From Stutzerimonas kunmingensis (GTDB taxonomy: Bacteria; Pseudomonadota; Gammaproteobacteria; Pseudomonadales; Pseudomonadaceae): a stretch of DNA of 40,983 nucleotides. Position 1 is the first letter of the stretch. Every line of letters starts with the position of its first letter. The position numbers were made by a program, and so were the translations under genes. The notes below the pieces were generated by a model. That model was not told the origin of the DNA. It did no database searches and saw nothing but the letters and a program-made list of their open reading frames with translations. Below are positions 24,669-33,837 of this stretch, piece by piece. The stretch covers positions 1 through 40,983 of the forward strand of contig NZ_JACXXG010000034.1 in assembly GCF_014764705.1 (NCBI RefSeq), read 5' to 3'.

Positions 24669-25790
24669 TCAGCGTGTGAATATCTGCGTGGTGGCAATCG
24701 CCATGTCGCCGCCCGGCAGCTTGATCGTGCCGACCTGTTCCAGGCTGTCCGCGTCGAATACGGCCACATCGTTATAGGTGCCGCCCAGGTAGATCTTGCT
24801 GCCTGCCTTGTTGAAGGCAATGCAGTAGTAGGAGTGCTCCAGGGTGGCCGCCTTGAGCAACTTCTTCTCGCGGATATCGTACTTGGCCAGGCGATTGAGC
24901 ACGCCGAACATCAGGTTGGGGTCCGTGGGCGAGCGCATGCCGGTGAAATAGATTTCGGTCAGCTCGCCGAAATCCATCGTTTCGCTTTTGCCGGTGACCA
25001 GATCCACGCTGAAGTAGCCATAGACATACTCGGCGCTGGCCATGTCCTGGCTTTCATCCTTGAACTTCGCAGCGGTGTAGAGCAGCGAGAAGTCGCGGCG
25101 ATAAGTCTGCTGATTCCAGGCGTAGAGCACATCCGGCGGGCTGTAGAGCGGCCGCTGCCAGTTGCGGCTCGCCACCGCCACTTCATATTCGCCGGTGTTC
25201 ACGTCCAACTTGTATATGTCAGCGCCCGCCATGTAGAGGCTGCCATCGTCGCCGGCCTGCATGATGGAAATCTGCCGCGGCACCTCGAAGGTGCGCAGCG
25301 GCTTGGCGTCCAGCCCGGCGTCGGTAGCGTAGACCTGCAAGCGCGGAGGCTGCACCACGTAGTGGTCGTTCATCAGCAGGGTCGGGTTGGCGACGCTGTA
25401 GATTTCCTTGCCGTCCGGACTGAGCGCGATGGAAAACAGCGCGCGCGCCTTCTCCCCCGAATGTTGCGCCAGACGGGCGTGGAACACCGTGCGGCAGCTG
25501 TCCAGATCGATACCGTAGAGGTCGCCATAACGGTTGCTGAGCACATAGGCAGTCTTGCGATCCGGGCCGATCTGGGTCGTACCGGGACCGTAGGCGTCCG
25601 GTATTACGCAGGTCTTGTAGACGCTGTCGCTCGCCAGATCGAGCACATGCAGGTTGTTCGGATAGTTGGTGGCGATCATGTACTCGTGGCCGGGCTTGAG
25701 CGCAGGCCCGATATCGCCAGTGGCCACTGCCGGGTTGGCCAGCAGCGCGCCGGCCAGAGCGGCAGTGCCGCCAAGGATGGATAGTTTCAT
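24669..25790 (-). CDS. qhpB: Quinohemoprotein amine dehydrogenase beta subunit
   Basis: The 373-residue secreted protein has a signal peptide (to about ANPAVA) and the seven-bladed propeller pattern of the QHNDH beta subunit, with repeated Y-V/D blocks such as HEYMIATNYPNNLHVLDLASD, LSPDGKEIYSV and AFNKAGSKIYLGGTYNDVAVFD. It packs against the gamma subunit that holds the quinone cofactor. AGGGGAAT precedes the ATG. It is last in the order A-D-C-B. The same genes are called pea in the 2-phenylethylamine pathway of P. putida U. Confidence 0.93.
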   Translation of the reverse strand: MKLSILGGTAALAGALLANPAVATGDIGPALKPGHEYMIATNYPNNLHVLDLASDSVYKTCVIPDAYGPGTTQIGPDRKTAYVLSNRYGDLYGIDLDSCRTVFHARLAQHSGEKARALFSIALSPDGKEIYSVANPTLLMNDHYVVQPPRLQVYATDAGLDAKPLRTFEVPRQISIMQAGDDGSLYMAGADIYKLDVNTGEYEVAVASRNWQRPLYSPPDVLYAWNQQTYRRDFSLLYTAAKFKDESQDMASAEYVYGYFSVDLVTGKSETMDFGELTEIYFTGMRSPTDPNLMFGVLNRLAKYDIREKKLLKAATLEHSYYCIAFNKAGSKIYLGGTYNDVAVFDADSLEQVGTIKLPGGDMAIATTQIFTR

Positions 25791-25818
25791 CAGGATTCCC
25801 CTTTCTTGTTCTAGGCGC

Positions 25819-26142
25819 TCATTTGTCTTTCGGGAACACGGTGCCGAGGTTGCGCCAGTCTTCCTGCGAGTTCTGCGCCTGGCTGTTCCAGTCCGGGTAG
25901 GTGCTCATCATGTCGGGCACCTGGGCCGGCCACCAGCAGGGGTCGGCGCAGCCATAGAGGTCCGATTCCATGGGCTGGCACAGCGAGGCGACCCCGCCGA
26001 AGGCATCGATTTCCCAGCCCGGGTCCGTGGTGGCGGTGCATCCTGCGATAGCGCTCATCGCGACGACTTCCTCGACGCGATCCTCGGCAGCAGCCTGGTC
26101 GAGCAGTTGGGCTTTGTTGTTCAACGGCTTGAGATGCTTCAT
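25819..26142 (-). CDS. qhpC: Quinohemoprotein amine dehydrogenase gamma subunit, CTQ precursor
   Basis: The 107-residue precursor consists of a 28-residue leader and a 79-residue mature chain. Numbered from the mature start, the residues known to be modified in the P. putida and Paracoccus enzymes are all present. Cys7-Glu16, Cys27-Asp33 and Cys41-Asp49 can form the thioether cross-links, and Cys37-Trp43 the cysteine tryptophylquinone. The cofactor is made by QhpD (cross-links) and QhpG (Trp hydroxylation), and the leader is removed by QhpE. The start is 1 bp after the qhpD stop, with GGAAGG upstream. Confidence 0.96.
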   Translation of the reverse strand: MKHLKPLNNKAQLLDQAAAEDRVEEVVAMSAIAGCTATTDPGWEIDAFGGVASLCQPMESDLYGCADPCWWPAQVPDMMSTYPDWNSQAQNSQEDWRNLGTVFPKDK

Positions 26143-26143
26143 A

Positions 26144-27574
26144 TCAGTGCGCCTTCCGCGGAGAGATGTAGCTGCTGATGAAAGCCGGATTGACGGCCAT
26201 GATGCGGCTGTAGACTTCGATGCCGAAGTCCACCCAGTCGCGCATCAGCTCGCAGTAGTGGTAGGTCGGGTGAGCCGGATCGCCATAGCGGGCGTAGCTT
26301 TCGTGGTAGCAGCCGCCCGAGCACAGGTTGCGGATATGGCAGCTGTCGCAGCCGGTGTCGGTACGATCGAGGCGTTGCGAGAGAAAGTCGTTCAGCTCGG
26401 CCTGCTTCACGCCGCTCTGCACGTTGCCGAAGGTGGGCAGGCTCGAGCCGGTGAAACGGTGGCAGAGGTTCAGCTCACCCTTGTGGTCCACCGCCAGCAT
26501 CTTCAGGCCGGCGCCGCAGGGCAGCGCTTTCTTGTGCCCTTCATGGATGTCGGTGATCAGCTGGTGCAGGTTGGAGAAACCGATGTTGCGATGCGCGAGC
26601 GCCGCCTCCAGGTAGCGCCGGCCGAGCGCCTTCATGTTGGCGAAAACCTCGATCAGCTCCTCGCTACTGAGGTTGAAACCACTGATGTCTCCCGAGGTGA
26701 CGGGCGCGAAGCCCACTTCGGCGAAGCCGAGCTCGTTGAACAGGTGGTTCCAGATGGTCTCGACATCGGTCACGCCGCGGGTCAGGGTGACGCGCGCGCC
26801 GACCGGCCGGCTGCGATAGCGCGACAGCAGCATGTCCGCCTTACGGCGGACGACGTCGTAGGTGCCCTGCCCGCCCACGGTGATGCGGTTGCGGTCATGC
26901 ACCGTCTTCGGCCCGTCGATGCTGACCGAGAGGCCGAAACGGTGAGCGTCGAGATAATCGACGATCTCCTCGGTAAGCAGCGTGGCATTGGTGGTCATGA
27001 CGAACTCCACCTGCTTGCCCGCCGCACTGAAACGCCGCTCGCAGTAATCCACCATGTGTTCGATCAGCGGCCGGTTGGACAGCGGCTCGCCACCGAAGAA
27101 CACCACGGTGAAGCGCGTCTCGTCGGGTGACTCGCGCAGCAGCATCTCGACGGACGCCTCGGCGGTGTCGGTGGACATCTTCTTGCCCGCCGAAGGCTTG
27201 TCCAGGTCTTCCTTGTAGCAATAGGTGCAGCTGAGGTTGCAGCCGGTATTGACGTTGAGTACCACGGTGTTGATCGCGGTGCGCTCGACCCGCCGGACGC
27301 CGATCTCCGGCGTCAGCGCGGAACCGTCACTGACGACTTCGAGGGCCATCAGCTCGCGCAGGGTCTCGTTGATTTCCTCGCCGCTGAAGCGACCCTGCAA
27401 GCGCTGTGGCAGTTCGTCGGAAGTACAGCCTCGCTCGCGCAGCGTATCGATGATGCCGCCGGTCAACTCGTCGGTGGCGAACAGCGAGCTGCTGGGTATG
27501 TGGAACAGCAGTCGCTCGGCGTCGACACGCACCTCATGCAGGTTGCGTTCGACCAGATTCAAGATGGCGCCCAT
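26144..27574 (-). CDS. qhpD: Radical SAM enzyme forming thioether cross-links in QhpC
   Basis: The 476-residue protein has the radical SAM motif CxxxCxxC (C112, C116, C119 in [11 protein letters not shown]) and FFGGEPL. A SPASM-like C-terminal region is rich in cysteine ([29 protein letters not shown]) and binds auxiliary Fe-S clusters. The N-terminal 95 residues match the peptide-recognition part of QhpD. It makes the Cys-Asp/Glu thioether bonds in the gamma subunit. GGGAGA lies 6 bp before the ATG. It sits between qhpA and qhpC, as in known loci. Confidence 0.95.
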   Translation of the reverse strand: MGAILNLVERNLHEVRVDAERLLFHIPSSSLFATDELTGGIIDTLRERGCTSDELPQRLQGRFSGEEINETLRELMALEVVSDGSALTPEIGVRRVERTAINTVVLNVNTGCNLSCTYCYKEDLDKPSAGKKMSTDTAEASVEMLLRESPDETRFTVVFFGGEPLSNRPLIEHMVDYCERRFSAAGKQVEFVMTTNATLLTEEIVDYLDAHRFGLSVSIDGPKTVHDRNRITVGGQGTYDVVRRKADMLLSRYRSRPVGARVTLTRGVTDVETIWNHLFNELGFAEVGFAPVTSGDISGFNLSSEELIEVFANMKALGRRYLEAALAHRNIGFSNLHQLITDIHEGHKKALPCGAGLKMLAVDHKGELNLCHRFTGSSLPTFGNVQSGVKQAELNDFLSQRLDRTDTGCDSCHIRNLCSGGCYHESYARYGDPAHPTYHYCELMRDWVDFGIEVYSRIMAVNPAFISSYISPRKAH

Positions 27575-27616
27575 GGTGATCTCCCGGAATTCTTCCCAAT
27601 CACGTTTCGAAACCGC

Positions 27617-27631
27617 ACGGCCACTGGCCGT
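27617..27631. promoter_or_regulatory. Palindrome in the qhpA-qhpD intercistronic gap
   Basis: ACGGCCA-C-TGGCCGT, perfect 7-bp arms, lies in the 72-bp gap between qhpA and qhpD. As RNA it gives a 5-bp stem with a 5-nt loop, which might stabilise transcript ends. No T-run is present. Confidence 0.3.
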
Positions 27632-27646
27632 CCGGGCCGCCTCACA

Positions 27647-29218
27647 TCAAGGCAGCGGTGGGTTGTTCCAGCGTTGTACCGTGACGATCAGTTGCCCCTC
27701 GCCCTTGAGCGTCTGGTCGCCCTGCTCCATTTCAGCGATCACCTTGAGATTGCCGGCGTTGTTGGTGGACATCCGGCGGGCAGGGTTGGGGCCGGCGTCG
27801 CCGGGCACGAACACGCCATCGTCCTGCATCACGCCTGCGTACTTGACGTCTTCGTCCTCGGCGGCACGCTCGTCGAAGGGCGCCACCGACCATTTCGCGG
27901 GCAGAAAGCCGATGCGATAGGGCTTGCCATCGGCGCCCAGGCCCCAGGCCTCGGCCTCGAAGCGGCCTTGCACCTTGGGCGTCGAAGCACCGTTGTCGCC
28001 CACCCGGGCCACGGAGAACGCCGGCACCACCTTGATCTCGCTGATGCTGTCGTAGACGGCCAGTTGCGCGCCGTTCAGCTTGCCGAGCCGCACGTCGCGT
28101 AGCCCTGCCACGGCATCCGGCGCCGCCCTGACTCTGAGACGGGTCTGTTGCGGGTCCTGCGCCAGCACTTCGAGCACCTCGATGCCGGCCCCCAGATCCG
28201 GCGCACCGCTCAGGCCGCTGCCGACCAGGGTCAGTTCGGCCTCGCTGCCGGCCTTGATGTGCCCCGGTTGCACCGAGAGCAGCTGGGCGTTGCCCTGTTG
28301 CGCCGCAACGAAATCGAGCCCGCGCTCGTCGTGCTCGGCTTCGAACATGCGGCCACTCATCTGGCCATCACGCGCGCTCAATACCTGGCGCATCGGGGTA
28401 TCGCCGACCTGCACCTGTGCGCGCCATTCATAGCCGTTGTAGAGGACCGCCGAGCCGCTGCCCTTGAACGGGCTGCCATCGGCATACTGGCCATCGATGC
28501 TCAGCTGGAAAGTATCGCCAGGCTCGACACTGACGCTCATCACACCGCGCACATCGCCCTTGGCCAGCATGTTGCCGCTGAAGCTCCACTGCCCCGCCAG
28601 TGTCTCGGCAGCGGGCCGTTGCTTCTGCCAGGCGCTCCAGTCGGCACTGGCCAACGGGAAGCGCTCGCTCAGCTGCGGCACCACCTCTTCTAGGGCGATG
28701 TTCAACCAGTCGCGGTCGCGCGACAGGGCCTGGTATTCCAGCGACGGCCACTGGCCGAGGTGGAAATGCACTAGGTGCTCCCACTCCTTGGCCGGGCGCC
28801 GCTGCAGCGCGACCCGAGCGCCGGAGTGACACCGTGCGCACATCTGGTTCAACGGTTCGTCGAACTGCTCCATGGTGTTCAGGCGGCGTTCCATGGCGTA
28901 GCGCACCCCTTCGGTCTCGCTCGGCGCGAGGCCCTGCTTGTCGGCCAGGTACTTGACCAGGGTGCGACGCTCGTCATCGCTGATCTCGAGCCCATGCATG
29001 ATCTGCATGCGCGCAATGCTCATCAGCCAGCCTTCGGGCGTCTTGCGCTGCTGGCTGATGCGGCTCAGCGCACCCTCTCCCTGTGGCGTGTGGCATTGCG
29101 CGCACTTGGCGGCAAGGATCGTTTCAGCCTCCTCCGCGGCCTGAGCTTGCGCAAACAGCGTGGTGGCGGCGACCAGCGTCAAGGTCCCTGCGTGGTGCCG
29201 GAGTCGAGTCGTCTTCAA
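27647..29218 (-). CDS. qhpA: Quinohemoprotein amine dehydrogenase alpha subunit, di-heme cytochrome c
   Basis: The 523-residue periplasmic protein has a signal peptide (to about AQAQAA) and two heme c sites, CAQCH (39-43) and CARCH (127-131), followed by beta-rich domains that form the rest of the alpha subunit. Electrons from the cofactor in QhpC pass through these hemes to soluble cytochromes. The start is taken as TTG at 29218: AGGAGG lies 7 bp before it, and the signal peptide begins at once (MKTTRLRHHAGTLTLV). The longer in-frame reading has no such support. It is the first gene of the A-D-C-B operon. Confidence 0.94.
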   Translation of the reverse strand: MKTTRLRHHAGTLTLVAATTLFAQAQAAEEAETILAAKCAQCHTPQGEGALSRISQQRKTPEGWLMSIARMQIMHGLEISDDERRTLVKYLADKQGLAPSETEGVRYAMERRLNTMEQFDEPLNQMCARCHSGARVALQRRPAKEWEHLVHFHLGQWPSLEYQALSRDRDWLNIALEEVVPQLSERFPLASADWSAWQKQRPAAETLAGQWSFSGNMLAKGDVRGVMSVSVEPGDTFQLSIDGQYADGSPFKGSGSAVLYNGYEWRAQVQVGDTPMRQVLSARDGQMSGRMFEAEHDERGLDFVAAQQGNAQLLSVQPGHIKAGSEAELTLVGSGLSGAPDLGAGIEVLEVLAQDPQQTRLRVRAAPDAVAGLRDVRLGKLNGAQLAVYDSISEIKVVPAFSVARVGDNGASTPKVQGRFEAEAWGLGADGKPYRIGFLPAKWSVAPFDERAAEDEDVKYAGVMQDDGVFVPGDAGPNPARRMSTNNAGNLKVIAEMEQGDQTLKGEGQLIVTVQRWNNPPLP

Positions 29219-29280
29219 GATCAAACCTCCTGGATATTGTTCTTCTGGCGTGCACCTTGGTGCGACTGTCACGGCAAATA

Positions 29281-29295
29281 CACAATGCGTGCCAG
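29281..29295 (-). promoter_or_regulatory. Weak sigma-54-like promoter for qhpA
   Basis: On the minus strand TGGCACG-N4-GTGT keeps the -24 GG exactly, but the -12 element has GT in place of GC. It lies 63 bp upstream of the qhpA TTG. It is the best match in the divergent region for this strand. It may depend strongly on the activator, or be wrong. Confidence 0.35.
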
Positions 29296-29381
29296 CAGTG
29301 ACAAAGGCTGTTCAGACAAGGACTTAGAGCAAGTAATCGACCGTTTCGCTGTTTCGGAGGCGAGCCTCGGCGTTTTATTTC

Positions 29382-29416
29382 GCGACAAACTGTTCCAGCT
29401 TGAGACAGTTTGTCGC
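29382..29416. promoter_or_regulatory. Activator-binding dyad (UAS candidate) in the qhpA-aldehyde dehydrogenase gap
   Basis: GCGACAAACTGT (29382-29393) and ACAGTTTGTCGC (29405-29416) form a perfect 12-bp inverted repeat around an 11-bp spacer. It lies about 130 bp from the plus-strand -24 site and 90 bp from the minus-strand one, a normal distance for enhancer-binding activators. A second pair, TTGAGAC (29400-29406) and GTCTCAA (29454-29460), partly overlaps it. QhpR is the likely ligand. Confidence 0.6.
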
Positions 29417-29543
29417 ATGCCGCCTCGTGTCTGTCATCAGGGCGTCTCAGCCCGTCTCAAAGTGCAACAGGCCGAACCGCCAAGACCGTTTCCCCCAAAA
29501 ATAAAATGCTTTTGAATCAATGACCTGTATCAGGTCTATGGAT

Positions 29544-29558
29544 TGGCATGGCAGTTGC
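29544..29558 (+). promoter_or_regulatory. Sigma-54 (-24/-12) promoter for the aldehyde dehydrogenase gene
   Basis: TGGCATG-GCAG-TTGC matches the -24/-12 consensus (TGGCACG-N4-TTGC) at all but one position with correct spacing. It lies 40 bp upstream of the ATG at 29599, so transcripts should start near 29570. A dyad GACCTG-TAT-CAGGTC lies just upstream (29522-29536). Confidence 0.75.
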
Positions 29559-29598
29559 GAAAAGGGTCAACACCCTTCAAGAACAAGAGGTTTCACCC

Positions 29599-31092
29599 AT
29601 GCATGCCGACCTGCCGATCCTCCCGCAAACCCGCAGCTTCCTGACCCGCCAGCAGAAGATGCTGATCGGCGGCCAGTGGCTGGACGCTGCCAGCGGCCAA
29701 ACCATGAGCTTCCGAAACCCCGCTACCGGTGAGGTACTGGGCGAGGTGCCCTCCGCTTCGGCCGAGGATGTCGACCGTGCCGTGCGTGCTGCCCGCCAGG
29801 CCTTCGACGACTCGACCTGGAGCCGGATGCGTCCGCGCGAGCGGCAGAACCTGTTGTGGCGCCTCGCCGATCTGATGGAGCGCGATGCGCAGCAGCTGGC
29901 GGAACTGGAATGCCTGAACAACGGCAAGAGCGCCGCCGTCGCGCAGGTCATGGATGTGCAGTTGGCCATCGATTCGCTGCGCTACATGGCCGGCTGGGCC
30001 ACCAAGATCGAGGGAGCCAGCGTCGACGTCTCGCTGCCGCTGATGCCTAACGACCAGTTCCACGGCTACATCCGCCGCGAGCCGATCGGCGTGGTCGGTG
30101 CCATCGTCGCCTGGAATTTCCCGCTGCTGCTGGCCTGCTGGAAGCTCGGCCCCGCCCTTGCCACCGGTTGCGCACTGGTTCTCAAGCCGGCCGACGAGAC
30201 GCCGCTGACGGCACTCAAGCTCGCCGAACTGGTCATGGAAGCCGGCTACCCCGACGGCGTGTTCAACGTAGTCACCGGCACCGGACTGAACGCAGGTGCG
30301 GCGCTGACTCGCCACCCCGGCGTGAACAAGCTGACCTTCACCGGCTCCACCGAGGTCGGCAAGCAGATCGGCAAGGCGGCCATGGACAACATGACCCGGG
30401 TGACGCTGGAGCTTGGCGGCAAGTCGCCGACCATCGTCATGGGCGACGCGGATCTGCAGCAGGCCGCCGCCGGTGCCGCCAGCGCGATCTTCTTCAACCA
30501 GGGCCAGGTCTGCTGCGCCGGCTCGCGCCTGTATGTGCAGCGCAAGCACTTCGACAATGTGATCGCCGACATTGCCGGTATCGCCAATGGCATGAAGCTG
30601 GGCAACGGGCTGGACCCGAGCGTGGCGATGGGCCCGCTGATTTCCGCCCGCCAGCAGGAGCGCGTGTCCAGCTACATCGAGATGGGTCGCGAGCTGGGCG
30701 CCACCATCGCCTGTGGCGGCGAGTCGTTCGGGCCAGGCTACTTCGTCAAGCCGACCGTGATCGTCGATGTCGACCAGCAGCATCGCCTGGTGCAGGAGGA
30801 AATCTTCGGCCCGGTGCTGGTAGCCATTCCCTTCGACGACATCGACGAGGCCGTGAGCCTGGCCAACGATAATCCCTACGGCCTCGGGGCGAGCATCTGG
30901 TCCAACGACCTCGGCGCCGTGCACCGCATGATCCCGCGCATCCGCTCAGGCTCGGTGTGGGTCAACTGCCACAGCGCGCTCGATCCGGCCCTGCCGTTCG
31001 GTGGCTACAAGCTCTCCGGCGTCGGCCGCGAGATGGGCGCGGCAGCGATCGACCATTACACCGAACTCAAGTCGGTCCTGATCAAGCTCTGA
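29599..31092 (+). CDS. peaE: Aldehyde dehydrogenase of amine catabolism
   Basis: The 497-residue NAD-dependent aldehyde dehydrogenase has the motifs VAWNFPLL, FTGSTEVGKQIG, ELGGKSP (general-base Glu), GQVCCAGSR (catalytic Cys) and EEIFGPVL. It oxidises the aldehyde made by the amine dehydrogenase to a carboxylic acid in the cytoplasm. The ATG at 29599 follows AAGAGG; an earlier in-frame ATG overlaps the sigma-54 promoter and cannot be used. The gene is divergent from qhpA. The name peaE follows the phenylacetaldehyde dehydrogenase of the P. putida U pea cluster; exact substrate preference is inferred. Confidence 0.88.
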   Translation: MHADLPILPQTRSFLTRQQKMLIGGQWLDAASGQTMSFRNPATGEVLGEVPSASAEDVDRAVRAARQAFDDSTWSRMRPRERQNLLWRLADLMERDAQQLAELECLNNGKSAAVAQVMDVQLAIDSLRYMAGWATKIEGASVDVSLPLMPNDQFHGYIRREPIGVVGAIVAWNFPLLLACWKLGPALATGCALVLKPADETPLTALKLAELVMEAGYPDGVFNVVTGTGLNAGAALTRHPGVNKLTFTGSTEVGKQIGKAAMDNMTRVTLELGGKSPTIVMGDADLQQAAAGAASAIFFNQGQVCCAGSRLYVQRKHFDNVIADIAGIANGMKLGNGLDPSVAMGPLISARQQERVSSYIEMGRELGATIACGGESFGPGYFVKPTVIVDVDQQHRLVQEEIFGPVLVAIPFDDIDEAVSLANDNPYGLGASIWSNDLGAVHRMIPRIRSGSVWVNCHSALDPALPFGGYKLSGVGREMGAAAIDHYTELKSVLIKL

Positions 31093-31156
31093 TCGCACGG
31101 GCGAGTGCGGCCGCCGCCGCCTCGCCCACCGCTTACAAGAAAAACAAGGAAAGGCT

Positions 31157-32497
31157 ATGAAACCGACCATTCGTGAACGACTGCGCCTGCCCGTAACCCT
31201 GGCGCTGGTCATCGGCTGCGCCCTGGAAGGCGCGCCATTGCAGGCATATGAACTGTACAACCAGGACGGCAGCGTCCTGAATGCGGACGTCGAAGCGCTG
31301 TTCGCAGCGATGCGCAGCAGCGAGAGCTACGACCTGGTGGGCAACCGGGACAAGGGAGATTCCAGTTGGCGCGAGGGCTACGTCAAGTACGGCCTGAGCG
31401 GCAGCCAGGCCCTGCCAGCCGGCACCTTTTATGGCGCCTTCAACCTGCTCAGCTCGGCCAGTTGGGGTGACGGCGATGCCGCCGGCCTGAGCGATGGCAG
31501 CGAACGGCGCACTGCAGTCGAAGATTCCTACCTTGGCTGGCGCTCGGGCAGCTCGCTGGCGTGGCTTGGCGAAGACGGCCTGGATATCTCCGCCGGGCGC
31601 CAGGTGGTCACCCTGGGTGACGGCTTTCTGATCCAGGGCGACCCGGTGAACTTCGGCAACGTGGATCTGGGCGCTGACTTCAATCGCGGCGGCGCCTACT
31701 ACCTTGCCGCACGCAAGGCCTACGACAAGACCGCGGTGCTGCGCCTGGGCGGCGTGCAGGGCTGGCGTGGCGATCTGATGTGGCTGAAATCGGACAACCC
31801 CGCCCAAGCGGAAGCCGAACTGGCGGTGCTCAACCTGGAGCATGTCGCCGAAGCCGGCACGCTGGGCGTCAGCTGGATTCGCGGCCTGGATGTCGAGCAG
31901 CGTTACGCCGAGATCCTCGGCCTTGAGCAGCGCGACGGCATGGATACGCTGAGCCTGCGTGGCCGTGGCAACCTCGGTGTGGAGAACCTGCAGCTGGCTG
32001 CCGAATACGTCACCCAGGACAAGTCCGAAGGCCGCGAAAACGCCTGGTATCTGGAAGGCAGCTGGTCCTTCGCCGAGGTTCCCTGGACACCTACCGCGAC
32101 CTACCGCTACAGCCGCTTCTCGGAGGCCTTCGATCCCCTGTTCTATGGCATGAGCCGTGGCTACGGCACCTGGTTCCAGGGCGAGGTCGCGGCGAACTAC
32201 GCAGGCCCCTTCAACAGCAACAGCCGGGTCCACCACGTCGGGCTGAAAGTCGCGCCGCGCGAAAACCTCACGCTCGGCGCGCTGTACTTCGATTTTGACC
32301 CGTTGGACAAGGCTCGCGGCAATCTGGGCGGGCGCGAGCTGGACCTGTACGCAGAGTGGATGCTCAACGACAACCTCTTCGTCAGCCCCTTGCTCGGCTT
32401 CTACAAGCCGGACCGCAGCAGCGAGCGAGGCGGCTTGCAGGTCGGCACCGACAACACCAGCACCTACCTGCAGCTGGTGGTCGGCAGTTTCTTCTGA
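31157..32497 (+). CDS. Outer-membrane porin of the amine locus
   Basis: The 446-residue protein has a signal peptide (to about PLQAYE) and alternating hydrophobic and polar strands typical of a beta-barrel. It ends with aromatic residue F after TYLQLVVGSFF, the usual outer-membrane signature. Repeated W/Y/F-G blocks such as YVKYGLSGSQALPAGTFYGAFN occur throughout. It resembles porin-like proteins found beside amine and alcohol dehydrogenase clusters, probably admitting substrate. AAGGAAAGG precedes the ATG, and it follows the aldehyde dehydrogenase by 64 bp, so both likely share the sigma-54 promoter. Confidence 0.72.
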   Translation: MKPTIRERLRLPVTLALVIGCALEGAPLQAYELYNQDGSVLNADVEALFAAMRSSESYDLVGNRDKGDSSWREGYVKYGLSGSQALPAGTFYGAFNLLSSASWGDGDAAGLSDGSERRTAVEDSYLGWRSGSSLAWLGEDGLDISAGRQVVTLGDGFLIQGDPVNFGNVDLGADFNRGGAYYLAARKAYDKTAVLRLGGVQGWRGDLMWLKSDNPAQAEAELAVLNLEHVAEAGTLGVSWIRGLDVEQRYAEILGLEQRDGMDTLSLRGRGNLGVENLQLAAEYVTQDKSEGRENAWYLEGSWSFAEVPWTPTATYRYSRFSEAFDPLFYGMSRGYGTWFQGEVAANYAGPFNSNSRVHHVGLKVAPRENLTLGALYFDFDPLDKARGNLGGRELDLYAEWMLNDNLFVSPLLGFYKPDRSSERGGLQVGTDNTSTYLQLVVGSFF

Positions 32498-32512
32498 AAC
32501 GTGCGTAACGGC

Positions 32513-32538
32513 GCGTAGCGGTGGCGACCGCCCTACGC
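32513..32538. terminator. Hairpin between convergent porin and qhpG genes
   Basis: GCGTAG pairs with CTACGC, extended by GG/CC pairs, around loop CGA. It overlaps the last codons of qhpG on the other strand. There is no long T-run, so termination strength is uncertain. Confidence 0.4.
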
Positions 32539-33837
32539 TGCCGGTCTGAAATGAGCGGCGAGCCAGGCATGCAGCATGGCTCGCCGCTCCACCGGAATGC
32601 GGCTCAGCACCCCGGCCATACCCTCTCCCGCCTGCAGCGCGCGCACCAGCGGTGCCAGCTCGACGCCCTGTAGATGCCAGATGCCCAGCGGCTGGTCGTC
32701 GGTGATCACCACATCGACTTCCTCGATCCGGTCGCCGTTCAGCACCGGCGACCGCTCGACCTGCACGCTACCCCTGCCGGTCGGGACGTGTACCGGCTCG
32801 GCATCCGGCCAGCCGCTGCGCGCCTGCCAGAAGGGTTCAGCCGCCCAGCGTCGCTCCATCGCATAGAAATCACGGCCAATGCGGGCGAAACGCAGGAACA
32901 GCTGCCGCACCCGCTGCCGATGGAAGCGGCGCGCCAGTTCTGCCTGAGCGGGATATCTCAGCAGCGTATTGATCACTGCCGGCGCCTGCAGCGCGGACGA
33001 CAGTGACTGGAAGATGCCGTTGCCGGACAGCGGGTCTACCGCCATCGCCGCATCCCCCACCCGCAGCCAATTGGCGCCACAGACCTCGTCGGCCAGGATC
33101 GCCGTGCTGCTACGTGCATGGAGGGCAGCTGGCTGCACGGCCGTCTCGCTGAACAGCTTGTGCACCAGTATCGATTCGCTGCGGCGCTGCGCGCACCAGC
33201 CCGGCAACTTAGGCTTGCCCGGCAAGCATGCGGCCGAGGCATCGATAGTGATCTGCCAGTAACAGCGTCCGTCAGCCAGGCGCGCCATCCAGGCCCAGCC
33301 GTCGGCCAGGCTTTCCACGGCCGAAGCGGGCCGCCCCGGCGCCTCCTGCCATTGATTGAGCAGACTGAGCGTTTCCGGACCACGCTGTCGCTTGCCAGCC
33401 AGCGGCGCCTGTCGGCCGCGTGCCTCGACCAGAAAATCCGCGCACAGCGTCTCGCCCGATTCCAGCCGCACCGTCGCGCCGTCGACGGTTTCGACATCGT
33501 GCACGCGCGCCGCGATCAGCTCGATGCCCGCGGCGTGCAGATCCTCGCGAAGAGCGGCATCGAAGGTGGCGCGGTCGAGCAGGAATTCCTGATTGACGCG
33601 CTGCTCGTCGCCATTCCAGTGAACCCTGCGTGGTGAAGCCAGATTGGCGCAGGCCAGCGCACGTGTGAGGCCGGCCTGGCGCAGGCCATTGAGTACCCGC
33701 TGCGACACGCCTTCCAGCGCTTCGAAGCGGCGCCACTCGCTGATGACGCAGACCGGATAGCCCAGCCGCCGCAAGCCCAGGGCCGCAGCAGCGCCGGCAG
33801 GCCCCGCGCCGAGAACCAGAATGCGCGGCGCGCTCAT
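32533..33837 (-). CDS. qhpG: Flavin monooxygenase hydroxylating the QhpC tryptophan
   Basis: The 434-residue FAD monooxygenase has the N-terminal dinucleotide motif ILVLGAGPAGAAAALGLRRLG, the middle motif DFLVEARGRQAPL, and GDAAMAVDPLSGNG, which binds the FAD ribityl chain. It resembles tryptophan halogenase and PHBH-type enzymes. QhpG adds two oxygens to the gamma-subunit Trp during quinone formation. Its start overlaps the qhpE stop by ATGA. It is the last gene of the maturation operon. Confidence 0.92.
   Translation of the reverse strand: MSAPRILVLGAGPAGAAAALGLRRLGYPVCVISEWRRFEALEGVSQRVLNGLRQAGLTRALACANLASPRRVHWNGDEQRVNQEFLLDRATFDAALREDLHAAGIELIAARVHDVETVDGATVRLESGETLCADFLVEARGRQAPLAGKRQRGPETLSLLNQWQEAPGRPASAVESLADGWAWMARLADGRCYWQITIDASAACLPGKPKLPGWCAQRRSESILVHKLFSETAVQPAALHARSSTAILADEVCGANWLRVGDAAMAVDPLSGNGIFQSLSSALQAPAVINTLLRYPAQAELARRFHRQRVRQLFLRFARIGRDFYAMERRWAAEPFWQARSGWPDAEPVHVPTGRGSVQVERSPVLNGDRIEEVDVVITDDQPLGIWHLQGVELAPLVRALQAGEGMAGVLSRIPVERRAMLHAWLAAHFRPAA

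Noticed and set aside
29548..29598. Upstream ATG of the aldehyde dehydrogenase
   Set aside because: It lies within the -24/-12 promoter, so it is not transcribed from that promoter; the ATG at 29599 has a ribosome site.
29593..30924. A 443-codon minus-strand ORF opposite the aldehyde dehydrogenase
   Set aside because: It is an antisense frame in GC-rich DNA with His/Gly/Ala-rich translation and no start signal; the plus strand has all dehydrogenase motifs.
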